From Candidatus Regiella insecticola LSR1 (lineage in GTDB: Bacteria > Pseudomonadota > Gammaproteobacteria > Enterobacterales > Enterobacteriaceae): a stretch of 64,000 nt of DNA. How positions within the stretch are numbered: position 1 is the stretch's first letter; every line of letters begins with the position of its first letter. The translations under genes and the position numbers were made by a program. Below are positions 18,427-28,096 of this stretch, piece after piece. The notes beneath the pieces are model-generated. The model saw nothing but the letters and a program-made list of their open reading frames with translations. It was not told the origin of the DNA and ran no database searches. The stretch covers positions 103,702 through 167,701 of the forward strand of contig NZ_GL379591.1 in NCBI RefSeq assembly GCF_000143625.1, given 5' to 3'.

Positions 18427-21400
18427 TTACGTAAGCTGATAACAATATGCTCCCCACGCAGCGTCACAGATTCTATTTTATCGGCTTGATAATCAATCAA
18501 AATATTGCTGATGTCTTCTGTATTTCCTGTTTCCTGTAAACTGATTAAAACAGAATGCGCTTGCTGGTTTTGTAAAATACGATAGCTATCAGTACCTGTT
18601 CCGCCCCTGGCCGTTCCCTCGGATAAAATCAACACATCATTGCCGCCATTACCGATAAGTACATCTTGGGCTCCCGCCCCGTTGAGCACATTATCTCGAT
18701 GATTGCCGATCAGAATATCGCAGGTTTTACTGTGTCCTTGCGCATTTTCGATATTGCGTAAAATGGCAAGCCGTTTATTTTCGTCTAGGGCTATTTCCGT
18801 TTCTTTTATTTCATTGTGCTGCGTTTTACTTTTCTCTATATAGCCGACATAGTTAGCGGCAAGATTGATCACATACCCCAATCCATCATCAGGCTCAGCC
18901 GTTGCCATCACAACATCATAGTCATTAAGAGGGAGATGAGAGGCAGGATCGGCACCCCCGTCGAGCACACTAGGTTGACCCGATACCGGGCTTCCCATCA
19001 GTAAAAAACTGTCGGCATAGCGACCACCAGTAAAGGTTTTTTTGCCGGAGCCTACCTCAAAATAGTTTCGTTGTTCCCAGGCGCCGGTCGCCGTATCATT
19101 ACCTTCATTCAGCTTGAACCAAACTATCTTATCTTGCTTGCGCAAAGCGATAAAAGAATGCGCGTTAACCTCTCCGGCAGTATTGAGTGACAATAATACT
19201 TTTTGGCCGGTTTCTCCTCGCGTGATGCCCAAAATATGTTGCTGCTCTGGTATCGCTAACATATTGGGCTGATCATCGCCACTTTCCCTCTGTTCTTGAC
19301 GGCTATCGCCATCAATCATCGCGCCAAACTGCCCATCCGCTTGCCCCTGGGCGAAGGTATAGCTGCCATCGTCGTTGATAATCACCAAATCCGCGCGATC
19401 ATCTTGATCTAGGTCATCTAGCTGTATCTGTGAAGCTTTAATCCCCGTCAGATTGTTGAACATGTCGCCGAGTAGTTCACAAGACTGTGTGTTCAAGGCA
19501 GTCAGTTTTTTCTGTCGATTACTGCTGCCCAATAAGGTGTGGATTTTCCCTTCGTCAGTGAATGAAACAATATCGTCACAGTCATCGCCATTGATATCAG
19601 CCACGCCTTGGTGAGTATAACGACTGGTAAAAGCCTGTAGAGGAATGGTCGGCAATATAGCCGAATTGACTGTTTTCGCCTGTATCCGCTGATAGATACG
19701 CATTTGTCTTTCACTGAATGGCGTACTAAAAGGGGACAGCGTAGTTAACGAAAGGGCGTCAGCAGGAACCGCTGTCGAGGGGGTTGGTGTAATGAGCGTA
19801 TTATAAACACTAAATCTTCCGGAGCGGGTGCCGTAATAAAGCCAAATCTTTCCGCCACTGAACGACACCAAATCAGCATGGCCATCACCATCAATATCGC
19901 CGCATATTGCCCCGGGGTTGGCTAAATCTTCTAAGATATTTTGTGGCAATCGTTGTCTGATAGGGAAAAAACTACCGTTCTCTTGTGCCAACATAATTTT
20001 CAGCGTGGTTTCCCCCTCGGTGCGGATCGCGGGGAAAAGAATAATATCATCACGGCCATCACGGTTAATATCACCCACCAGACGCCGGGGGTGAGCAAAA
20101 TTGTGTGCCAGGAAGGGAATATTTTTAATTAATTTTGCTTGATGATAAGCGCCATTTTCAGCCGCAGTGAACAGATAAAATCCCTGAGGAGAAAAGTAGC
20201 CAATATCAAGACGACCATCGCCATTAAAATCCCCCATCACAGCGTTATAGTCATTAAACTCTTTTTGATTAAAATATCGACGCTGACGGTATTTCTCATG
20301 CACGCTTTCACTTTCTTCAGGCCTAATGTTGTCTTTAATTACCTGATTGTCAGTGTAATAGATCATCGGGGCGACATGCCGGCTGTTTAGGGTATGGGTG
20401 GCCGGTTGCCCCATCAACTGCTTATAAGGATGTGCTTGTAGGGTGACTTGGCCACGACTGTAATAAAGGGTGCTGACATTACGGCCATGATTGAGGAATT
20501 GTTTTGCGTATTGCTCTTGTTGTTGATTGTACTGCTGACGTACCTGATCTAATGTCTGTTGGTAGCCTGCTTCATTTGAAATAGCCACATCCAGTGGCCG
20601 ATTCCAGAAAAGCAACCAGCCGCTGTGCAACGTTTGCATGAAGGTGAGATTGACATGTCTTTTCAGCTCTTCGATCTGACGTATTGAAGAATAAAGCTGT
20701 GAGGTGATAATCAGTATCAGCCCTGCCGCCAGTGCCTCCGGGCCTGCCACTGTGGCGGCGGTTCCCCCTAATGCACAAGCGATGGCGGTGCCGATACCCA
20801 CAGCTGCCCCGATAAGCGAGAGTGACCCACTGACAATTAAATCTTGTCGTTCCTTTGCGTCAGTGGTATGGGATAAAGCGGAAAACGAATCCTGTGCATT
20901 GTAAATATCGAAACCACTGCCAATGACACTTAATGTCGGCCCACCAAATCTCACTATTTTTTGGCCAACGTTGAGCGATGACGATTTCAAGGGTGAGCTG
21001 ACGGCAGCTGATCCCCCGGTTTTACTGGCATTTGATCCTGTAATCAATTTTTCTCCCAGTTTATTCAAACCATACTGGGTGCTATCAATAGTGAAATTAG
21101 AGAGCAAAGAAGCCGCTGACATCTCTAGTCGAAATAGCGCTTCTTGTTTCTTTTGATCCGATAAATTTTCATTTTCGAGTATGTCAAAATATTTTGTTAG
21201 ATCATAAAGGCCACGTGCGTAACCGTATCCCTGCATGGTTGATCCGCCATAATGGCTGAATCGGTTAATATGCGGATACTTGTTTGCCGGCGCTTGGGTA
21301 TTTAGCCTACCTACCGCTATGGCGACTCGGGTTGGGGCTGAGCTATCGGCGAGCACACGATTACTGCTGGGGGCTAAATATTCAACGCCCAGTGCACTGT

Positions 21401-22652
21401 TTTGTTGTGGCACTGTTTTTTGCCCGGCGCTGGTTTGCCCCGGCACACTGGGCTGCCCTGGTGCAGAGGGTTGCCCCGTCGAGATGCTGTTACTGGAATG
21501 GGTGAGATAGTAATTAAGTCGTTCGAGATCAAAATGCATTCCTGAGGTTAAGGTAATATCAGCCAGCCCGGCGGCATTAATGGCATTACCTTCAATGGTT
21601 ATCTTCATCTGATCCAGCAATTCAGTCGCGAGCTCCACATCATGAGCAGGCAAAGACACCGCCGACTGCTGTAAATTTTCTGAAAAATGATCAAATACAG
21701 TTTGCAACCCGTTTAGCGCTGGCCAAGCCTCTCTTGCCTGTAGGAGATCGATTTGGTAAATCTCGAAGGCGTATTGACCATTGACTTTGTCCACGCCATA
21801 ACGTTGAGCGCGCGTTTGGCTGTTAACCTGGTCATTTTCCTCCTCCAGGTAATCATCGAGTAACGCCTTGAGTGCCTCGACCGTTTTTATGGCATAAACC
21901 CCACGAAGATGTACTTCCCCTATATGGGGATCATACAAATAATAAGCATGTTGCTCATTTTCAACACGAATAGATAGCATCAGCGCATGATGCGCTGTTT
22001 TTAACACATAATCACCCACGCCCGCGGTAAAAATAGAAACGGCAGAGCGGGTAAAAACAGGTCGTTTACTGATACCCATTTTCTTTAACTGATGGAAGGT
22101 TTTAGGTAACTCCCTCGCTAAAGTGGCTTGCGAAGCGGAATAAGTTCGCATTCTGTTAAAAAACAGTGCTCTGAAAAACTGTCTTGCATTTCCTGATGAG
22201 CGTGCATCAAGCCAAATCAAGCCGAGTGCCACTGCTTCAGCCCAGCTATGCCCCATATACAAACCGTGAAGCGCCTCATTCGTTTGTGCCTCAATATCAG
22301 GCAGTCTCCCCGCTTTCATGCCCGCGTTTTGTAACGCCATTTCACCTGTTTTTTGATTGCGTTGCCAGGCTTCACTTTTTTCCAACGCTCGCTGCCCACT
22401 TAACGAACTGAGTTGAGAATGTATGCCCCCCAGCTGCTTCAATTGACGTACCTGAACACTCCATAACCAATATTCCATGTCATTGACTGTGGTTAACATT
22501 AATCTTTTGATATCCAGCTCATCATCACGGTGAAAAAAATCGAGCAGATCGGCACGCTGATTAGCCTCAAGCGAAAAAAGGCTCTTTTCAGGTGAAAAAG
22601 TCAGTTGAGAAACCAGCTTCCTGGTACGCTCTAAACGTGCTGCCAATGTCAT
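18427..22652 (-). pseudogene. Giant RTX/FG-GAP toxin, 5' part (about 1,408 residues)
   Basis: From the ATG at 22650-22652 the frame runs about 1,408 codons into IS5 copy 1, which adds a false tail. Residues about 220-250 (HHALMLSIRVENEQHAYYLYDP then HIGEVHL) resemble the His/Asp part of a C58-type cysteine-peptidase fold; I cannot place a catalytic Cys. A hydrophobic block at about 600-680 (GAAVGIGTAIACALGGTAA) followed by SSIRQIEELKRH resembles TcdA/TcdB- or Mcf-type pore-forming regions. FG-GAP/VCBS units with DFNGDGRLDI, DINRDGRDDI, DIDGDGHADL and DINGDDCDDI follow (about 790-1130). RTX-type motifs GAGAQDVLIGNGGNDVL appear near 1340. The 3' part is at 33225-34648. A toxin role is inferred from architecture. 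Confidence 0.75.
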
Positions 22653-22904
22653 GGTGAGGGGAGGGCATCGATTGCTGGAGCAATGGGCGTTGTCACTTGC
22701 TGATAAAAAATAGCTAGCTCCGATGTCAGTTGATCGGTGATTTGCAGGCCGAGCGATGTCACTGGGCTGACAGAGGGAACCGCATTCTGCGGGGAAGTAG
22801 CGGGAGCATTCAGTAGGCTAGTGAATAATTTTTGCATAATGGCATCGGCCTGTTGCTCAACAAATTGAGCAGGCTTGCCTATTTCATAGCTATCATAATC
22901 AAGT
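22649..22904 (-). pseudogene. Small gene overlapping the toxin start, 5' truncated
   Basis: About 85 residues that end in ...IAPAIDALPSP. The stop TGA overlaps the toxin ATG (ATGA arrangement), which implies translational coupling. The upstream end is lost: before 22904 the sequence is a 34-bp piece of an IS630 transposase and then an IS21 element. The sequence (FVEQQADAIMQKLF, LGLQITDQLTSELAIFYQQV) is helical with no known domain. It may be the end of an accessory or chaperone gene for the toxin, or part of a longer toxin N-terminus; neither can be shown. Confidence 0.4.
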
Positions 22905-22938
22905 TTCGACTGCCATATCAACAGCGATATTTTTTATG
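22905..22938 (+). mobile_element. 34-bp IS630 (type A) fragment
   Basis: Matches positions 29908-29941 of IS630 copy 3 exactly (TTCGACTGCCATATCAAC...TTTTTTATG), with the coding strand on +. It ends at the outer tip of the IS21 left end. The IS630 fragment on the other side of IS21 (24993-25686) is in the opposite orientation. Confidence 0.75.
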
Positions 22939-23016
22939 TGCATATTATCATCAAGAAGATCACTCAATAACATGAAGGAGATCACTTATTCAGCGTCTCT
23001 GTAGAACAGATTTAAG

Positions 23017-24159
23017 TTAGCCTGAGTGATCTCCTTGAGTCAATTTATTCATTGATTTTCTCATTGATTCGCCCTTTAGTTCTAGTTTGATAGCATTGTG
23101 CAGCAATCGGTCTAAAATGGCATCGGCATGAGTGGATTCGCCGATCATCTGGTACCAATTAGCAACAGGGAGCTGGCTGGTGATGAGTGTGGAAGTACGA
23201 TCGTATCTGGCATCGATTAGCTCCAATAAATCTCCCCGCTGCTGAGAGTTAAGTGGCTCTAATCCCCAATCGTCGAGTAGCAAAAGCGAGCAATTGGCTA
23301 ATGTATCCAGTAATTTTCGATAACTGCCCTGGGCTTGTGCCAGGTACATTTGTGCTAGCAGTTGCTTGAGCCTGAAGTAAAAGACGCTCATCCCTTGCTG
23401 GCAATAATGGTGACCGAGTGCACAGGCTAACCAAGTCTTGCCGCAACCGGTAGCGCCGGTAATCAGTATATTTTGATGGTGTTTCAACCATTCCCCTTGT
23501 GTCAGTGAGCGGATAGTGGCTTTATCGAGTTGGCGTGACGCTGAGTAGTCAACACGGGACGCTGTCCAGCGACCCTGTTGTTTATGGGCTTCAGGCATAT
23601 GATTTTCTAGCGTGGAGTGACCGCCCACGTCGTGTGAGCGTGGATGTACCGCGACTAGCTCACCCCGATGAAACAGGTTGACAAGTTCTCCACTGACATG
23701 CGCTTCTAATTTTTGTTTCAGTAACGTATGCGGGACGGAGTAATAATGCTTATCCACTTCAACGTGGTAGTCCATCTGGACGCGGACTTGTGTCACCTGC
23801 GTATAGCGATAGGGTAAGCGTGGCAAGGGTTTTAACACCGGTTTATCTATCTGTTGAAACTGGCTTAAGCGGCTGCCCGGTCGCTTTTTCATCGGCTTGT
23901 TATTGAGTTCTATCAGCAACTCCTGTATCCGCTGATTTAACGCCTTCAAGCTGTAGAACGTCTCTCGCCTCAGTTTAGCCATTATCCAACGTTCAACAAT
24001 TTGTACCGCCACTTCAACCTTGGCTTTATCTTTGGGTTTGTAAGGGCGCGCCGCTACCACGACGGTATCGTAATGGTAGGCAAGTTGTTGATAGGTCGGA
24101 TTTAAATCAGGCTCGTAACGACACGCTTTATCGATGCCACTTTTTAAATTATCCGGCAC
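23017..24159 (-). pseudogene. IstA C-terminal / IstB fusion (IS21)
   Basis: A single open frame joins two IS21 proteins. Residues 1-205 are the C-terminal part of the IstA transposase ([37 protein letters not shown] with the catalytic Glu, and [20 protein letters not shown]). From about residue 215 the sequence is the IstB AAA+ helper, with Walker [13 protein letters not shown] and Walker [13 protein letters not shown]. The end of IstA and the beginning of IstB are missing, so an in-frame deletion made the fusion. The normal IS21 arrangement is two overlapping genes. Confidence 0.85.
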
Positions 24160-24847
24160 TATAACTCAGGCACCCCCCCGAAAAAGTCAAAACAACGCGC
24201 ATGGCTCATCACCCAATTTTCTAAGCATTGACTCCAGGTAGCTTCGGCATAGGTGTAATTTGACGCCCCGAGAACCGCCACAAACACCTGAGCTGTGCGC
24301 TGTTCACCCGTTTTGGGGTGAGTGACGTTGAGGGTGGGGCCACAATAATCGACGAACAGCTTTTCTCCCGCTTTGTGGGTTTGTCGCATCGACGGGGATT
24401 GCACTTGCTGCCAGCTTTTGTAGAGGCGGCAAAATGGGCATACCTGTAATGATTGGCTGGATTTTGCTGCTGATATTCCTCGTATAACAGCTGTAGCGTC
24501 ATGATTTTATGCTTCAGTTCCTGACAAATCAGGCTCCAGTCAGGCAGCGAGCTTTTTTTCTTTTTTACCGGGGTTTGTTTGAACGCTGCCCGTAAATTTA
24601 GCTCATTCCACTCCGGAGAAAGCGGATAATCCCTGATACCAAGTTGTGCAGCCTGATTGAGGTAACGAGACACCACTGAGGGGGAGACGGATAAACTCTT
24701 TGCAATCTGACGATGGCTCAGTTGACAACGGTATTTTAGCCTGAGTATTTCTTTTAGTTTTCTCATCGATATACGGAATGCCGACATGGTTATCTGCTCG
24801 TCAATAAAACGACAGGATAACGGTAAAAACACACCTACAGAGGACAA
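24159..24847 (-). pseudogene. IstA transposase N-terminal part, frameshifted
   Basis: The first frame (24847 downward) holds the HTH region ILRLKYRCQLSHRQIAKSLSV. Near 24430 the frame changes; the catalytic-domain start [15 protein letters not shown] with the first Asp is in another frame (24159-24404), which stops after FFGGVPEL. One base missing near 24160 separates it from the downstream VPDNLKSG. Two frameshifts therefore split istA before the fused downstream frame. Confidence 0.8.
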
Positions 24848-24992
24848 GCTGAACTAATAATATTCATGGAGATCGCTCAATAACATTTTGCCGAAAAAGT
24901 GATCTCCTTCAATGTTATTCAGTGATCGCCTTGAATGTTATTGAGCGATCTCCTTCATGTTATTGAGTGATCTTCTTGATGATAATATGCAG

Positions 24993-25686
24993 ATGGAAGC
25001 GCACATTATCCATCACAAGGACTGCCCCTGGAGGGGATTTTGGCAGTAAATCTTGGGTGACCCAGGCATAAAAAATATCGCTGTTGATATGGCAGTCGAA
25101 GGTACAAACCGTAGTTAATTTTCCGTTAAGCTGTGCACCAATGACATTAGTACGTGCTTTGGCATGGCAATCGTGTTGGCCGTAACAGCGCTTCCCTTTC
25201 ACTGAATAACCATAAAGACGCGGCATATCATGAGCAAAACCGCTTTCATCCACGTTAGCCCTGGAGCTTAGTCTGAAAATCTTTTCGAGCTTGGACGTCG
25301 GCTTTGGGGGGATAAAATGTTTTTTTTATAGCTAAAACCCGCCCGCTTTAAGGCATCACAGATACCCCTGGCACTCACACCCATCCGTGGCGCCCGCTCG
25401 TGTTGAGACGCGTCAGGGTAGGTTTCCACATCCAGAATCAACGCCGCTCTGTTTATTTTGGTAGCGGGTTTATTACGCGTCAAACAAGGCTCCAGGCGTT
25501 TCGCCCATCGCATCAAACTGGCACTTCCTACACCAAAACGGTCGGCGGTTTCAGCATAAGTGAGGGCTTCTTTCTTTTTGAAAGCCAATACATGTTGACG
25601 AAATTTTAAGGGATAAGTCATTTTGGTATTTATAGGTCAATAAATCATTTCGATATTGTACGTCAATTTATAACACCTAAGCCATA
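24993..25686 (-). mobile_element. IS630 type A, copy 2 (3' truncated)
   Basis: Nearly identical to copy 1 from its 5' end at 25686 (TAAGCCATA tip) through the HTH frame (25268-25621) and into the DDE frame (to about 24993). It stops at GTGCGCTTCCAT, where the IS21 right end begins. The C-terminal catalytic block is lost. Confidence 0.88.
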
Positions 25687-25780
25687 AAAGAATAAGTTAT
25701 GTCTAGGCTGATCCCCGAAAACCAGTACACCTCTACTGGCTGGCATAGCTCCTAACTAATAGAGGGCGTGAGGTGACGTA

Positions 25781-26500
25781 GTGACAAGTAGAGATGATTA
25801 TTTTTTACCGTTAAATAATATAATTTCATTATATTCTATAGAGGAATTGAGGAAAGTAGCTGATCGTGTCCATCTTTTTTTGAGAATAAAGAACAGGACA
25901 GATAAGCAAATTAAATATGTTCAGGATCTCATTTATCAGTTAATTGAAATATATTTTGAGCAAGAACAAGACAAGGAAATAAGCGAGCGTGAAGAAAATC
26001 TTCGGGATCACTTGCGGTATTCAAGTGATCCTCATCCTGCTCAAGACCTTTTTGAATTTGATGTTTGCAAAGACGGCCTAATACTTAATTTCATTGGCCA
26101 TACTTCAGATTTAGATGTGCCCAACGAAGAAAATATGGATCCTATTGATGCTTTGGGAGAAATTGTTCATTGGTTAAAAGATGATGAAACGGAAGAGGGA
26201 TTCATTGATGCTGAACCTTGTGAGTATTTTTACGCGCTCAGCCTTTCATTGATCAATGATGCTGTTAGCCTTATAAAATTAATTGGTAAAGAGCCAGCAG
26301 GAAAAGGAAATATATTATTGGATGTGTCTCACCCTATAACTGAAGCTGCCATGAAAGCATATAAGGCAATGTGTTATGGCGATAAGATCAAAACCGAGGC
26401 TATGCATGAAAGCCAGTTAAATAAGTTATATAAAGAAAATAGTCTATTAAAAGAAAAAATTGATGAATTGATATGGAATAGACCTCTTTGGAAACCGTAG
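25781..26500 (+). CDS. Hypothetical acidic protein, 3' end altered by a MITE
   Basis: 239 residues from a GTG at 25781 preceded by AGGTGACGTA. It is acidic and helical, with a coiled-coil-like end (SQLNKLYKENSLLKEKIDEL), and no recognised domain. The last residues NRPLWKP come from the R3 repeat at 26479. Without the repeat (keeping one TA) the frame would read ...IWNNK and stop, so the insertion changes only the final few residues and the gene could remain functional. It is probably part of the satellite/island module with the downstream small genes. Confidence 0.55.
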   Translation: MTSRDDYFLPLNNIISLYSIEELRKVADRVHLFLRIKNRTDKQIKYVQDLIYQLIEIYFEQEQDKEISEREENLRDHLRYSSDPHPAQDLFEFDVCKDGLILNFIGHTSDLDVPNEENMDPIDALGEIVHWLKDDETEEGFIDAEPCEYFYALSLSLINDAVSLIKLIGKEPAGKGNILLDVSHPITEAAMKAYKAMCYGDKIKTEAMHESQLNKLYKENSLLKEKIDELIWNRPLWKP

Positions 26501-26622
26501 TTCGTTATGTGGAGTCAAGGCGCCCGGTGCACAGCAACCTTCGTTAACATAAAGTACATGAGGATTGCGCGCACCGGACAACGCAGGATCCGTATCACGC
26601 AGTAGGTTTCCGAAGAGGTCTA
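26479..26622. repeat. R3 MITE with IS5-like ends, copy 2
   Basis: 144 bp, TAGACCTCTTTGGAAACCG to GGTTTCCGAAGAGGTCTA; the right end is identical to the IS5 tips over 15 of 16 bases. It shares its interior with 9491-9633 (AGTTCGTTATG, GAGTCAAGGCGCCCGG, CACGCAGTAGG). It is inserted at the very end of the gene at 25781 and contributes its new stop codon. Confidence 0.82.
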
Positions 26623-26641
26623 ATAAATAAAAAAAGTAGAA

Positions 26642-26860
26642 ATGCTCAAAAAAGCTACTGACTCAAGACATAAAAAAAATCGTGCGGCTAAAATGCTTGT
26701 ATGTCAGGATTGGTTTGAAAAGAAATCTATTTATAAAACAGCAATGGAAGCTGCGGGGTATTATAAAACGTGGTTAGAAAGTAAAAGTTATGTTTACGAA
26801 CTGATAACGATAAGAAATTGGATACTCCTGTACGCCAAGGAAAAAGGTGTAAGATGGTAG
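26642..26860 (+). CDS. Small hypothetical protein, 72 aa
   Basis: ATG at 26642 follows an A-rich region with AAGTAGAA as a weak ribosome site. The product is basic and aromatic-rich (KKNRAAKMLVCQDWFEKKS, AAGYYKTWLESKSYVYEL). No family is recognised. Its placement between the protein at 25781 and the AlpA-type regulator suggests it belongs to the same satellite module. It could be a real small gene or a fragment. Confidence 0.4.
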   Translation: MLKKATDSRHKKNRAAKMLVCQDWFEKKSIYKTAMEAAGYYKTWLESKSYVYELITIRNWILLYAKEKGVRW

Positions 26861-26984
26861 TTGTACTTAATAGAAAGAACCTTGTACACAGTAGACTGTA
26901 TGCTCTACTTAATAGGGTTATGGATTGTTTTCTACGCTAGTCTAGAGTTCTCCCTTGTTATTTAAAAGTATATAGGGAGGCTAC

Positions 26985-27182
26985 ATGCCGCAATTATTTA
27001 TCCGTTTACCCGAAGTCCAGCGCCGTACTGGTTACAGCAAGGCATGGATTTACCGTCTTATCAGTCAACATCGTTTTCCTGTGCCGGTAAAGATTGGCAC
27101 GCGCGCTATCGCTTTTATCGAAAGTGAAGTGGATGCATGGATTAATCAACGCATTATAGAATCGCGTGGGGAGGTGGCGTGA
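26985..27182 (+). CDS. AlpA-family excisionase/transcriptional regulator
   Basis: 65 residues, MPQLFIRLPEVQRRTGYSKA to the end, matching the small winged-HTH AlpA (Phage_AlpA) proteins. These control integrase and excision in P4-like satellites and genomic islands. The HTH is in RRTGYSKAWIYRLISQ (about residues 13-28), followed by the strand FPVPVKIGTRAIAFIESEVDAWI. GGGAGGCTAC just upstream is a strong ribosome site. It points to a satellite prophage module starting here. Confidence 0.85.
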   Translation: MPQLFIRLPEVQRRTGYSKAWIYRLISQHRFPVPVKIGTRAIAFIESEVDAWINQRIIESRGEVA

Positions 27183-27441
27183 TGGCTCGGGTATTCAATT
27201 CGATAGTACCAAAAGAATTTTGCTTTCAAGAAGATGAAGAGCTTTATAATTGTCTATACCACGATAAGAAGTGTTTGCAAATTACTTCTCTTTCTACATG
27301 TCTTTCATCTATCCAATTTGTACCGCTCACCACGGGTACACAAAAAGGAAAGAGTAATACAATAAATATTACTCTTTGGAATAGCTGCCGCTTCAATGAT
27401 AAAAAAAATCATATTCAGCCAATGACTGTATTAAGAGTAAA

Positions 27442-27615
27442 TCAACTTTTTGGCTCAATGCCTCGCCTATTTAGCTCGCGTTGCAGTAATCTTTTAATCC
27501 ATCCTGACTTATTGTCGTCACCGTCTTCTTTCATGGCGATAACAAGACGTTTAAATAAGTCATTATCCAGTCGTAGTTGGACAACATGGCGTTCTTTATT
27601 TTCTGTTGTTGACAT
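27442..27615 (-). CDS. Ribbon-helix-helix-like small regulator
   Basis: 57 residues from the ATG at 27613-27615 (MSTTENKERHVVQLRLDNDL), with AGGAG six bases upstream. The pattern of a short strand RHVVQLRLD followed by two helices (FKRLVIAMKEDG, KSGWIKRLLQRELNRRG) fits an Arc/MetJ-type DNA-binding protein. The longer frame to 27669 runs through the operator-like repeat and is less likely. A long opposite frame over this region has no family features. It is probably a satellite-module regulator. Confidence 0.6.
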   Translation of the reverse strand: MSTTENKERHVVQLRLDNDLFKRLVIAMKEDGDDNKSGWIKRLLQRELNRRGIEPKS

Positions 27616-27655
27616 TGTCAACTCCTGTGGTTTAATCTGCAATAGAGTTGACAAT
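27614..27655. promoter_or_regulatory. Operator-like inverted repeat at the RHH gene start
   Basis: ATTGTCAACTC (27614-27624) and GAGTTGACAAT (27645-27655) form a perfect 11-bp inverted repeat with 20 bp between. It overlaps the start codon and leader of the RHH gene. TTGACA lies within it. It is a good candidate for autoregulatory binding. Confidence 0.5.
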
Positions 27656-27747
27656 GTACAGTTTTGCATGACTCAAAGTAAAGCGAAGCCCGGCAGTGTA
27701 GTAGCACTAACCGGGCATCTAACCACCTCGTTAGAAGGACTAACGCT

Positions 27748-27936
27748 ATGGCTACGTCAAAGTGTACCTATATCTTTGCGGCGATCAACCGCAGTCAGAA
27801 AAAAATTAAGCCTATCATGCTGTACGCTACGGCAATTGATGAAAAATCAGCCCGTCAGCGCTACGTTGCCGATTATATTCTTTTGTTTGCCGGTCGCCTT
27901 CCTGCTCTGGGAGGATGCCATGTCCACACGCATTGA
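27748..27936 (+). CDS. Icd-like cell-division inhibitor / Ash-type satellite protein
   Basis: 62 residues (MATSKCTYIFAAINRSQKKI...LLFAGRLPALGG). The pattern of an aromatic strand, IxPIxLYATA, E-x-x-A-R-x-x-x-A/V-x-D-Y and FAGRLPA is that of the small proteins annotated as host cell division inhibitor Icd-like in P4-type elements. AGAAGGAC precedes the ATG. The gene overlaps the next start by 17 bp, typical of compact satellite operons. The function is inferred from the family only. Confidence 0.6.
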   Translation: MATSKCTYIFAAINRSQKKIKPIMLYATAIDEKSARQRYVADYILLFAGRLPALGGCHVHTH

Positions 27937-28096
27937 TAAAACCCCGATCACTGCTGAAGATTTAGCATTTCAGTGCTTAGCGCTGACTCATGCCGCTGTG
28001 TCTGTCATGGAAGCGGATGCCAGGGAAACACTGCTGTTTATTCTGCTGGAAAAAACTGAGGCGCTTTATGGCATGCTGACAGAGGGGGCATTATGA
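27920..28096 (+). CDS. Small satellite-operon protein, 58 aa
   Basis: ATG at 27920, 5-9 bp after GGGAGGA, overlaps the end of the Icd-like gene and in turn overlaps the primase start by 4 bp (ATGA). The product MSTRIDKTPITAEDLAFQCL... is helical and acidic. A 305-codon frame that includes this gene upstream to 27179 is not a single real protein. Function unknown; tight coupling supports reality. Confidence 0.6.
   Translation: MSTRIDKTPITAEDLAFQCLALTHAAVSVMEADARETLLFILLEKTEALYGMLTEGAL

Larger units (their letters stand above)
22939..24991 (-). mobile_element. IS21-family element with decayed istA/istB
   Basis: A 2,053-bp element with perfectly matching 42-bp inverted ends (22939-22980 and 24950-24991), starting TGCATATTATCATCAAGAAG. 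Further degenerate copies of the motif CAATAACATGAAGGAGATCAC occur inside the right end (about 24861-24960), the multiple-site pattern of IS21 ends. The istA and istB genes are frameshifted and partly deleted, so it is immobile, yet the ends are pristine. Confidence 0.85.

Noticed and set aside
18816-21510. Several + strand frames opposite the giant toxin gene
   Set aside because: All are antisense shadows of a long frame with clear FG-GAP and RTX motifs.
27179-28096. A 305-codon open frame spanning the AlpA stop to the primase start
   Set aside because: Its middle reads the complement of the RHH gene and its operator, and only the last 58 codons have a ribosome site and coupling. I annotate just that end as a gene.
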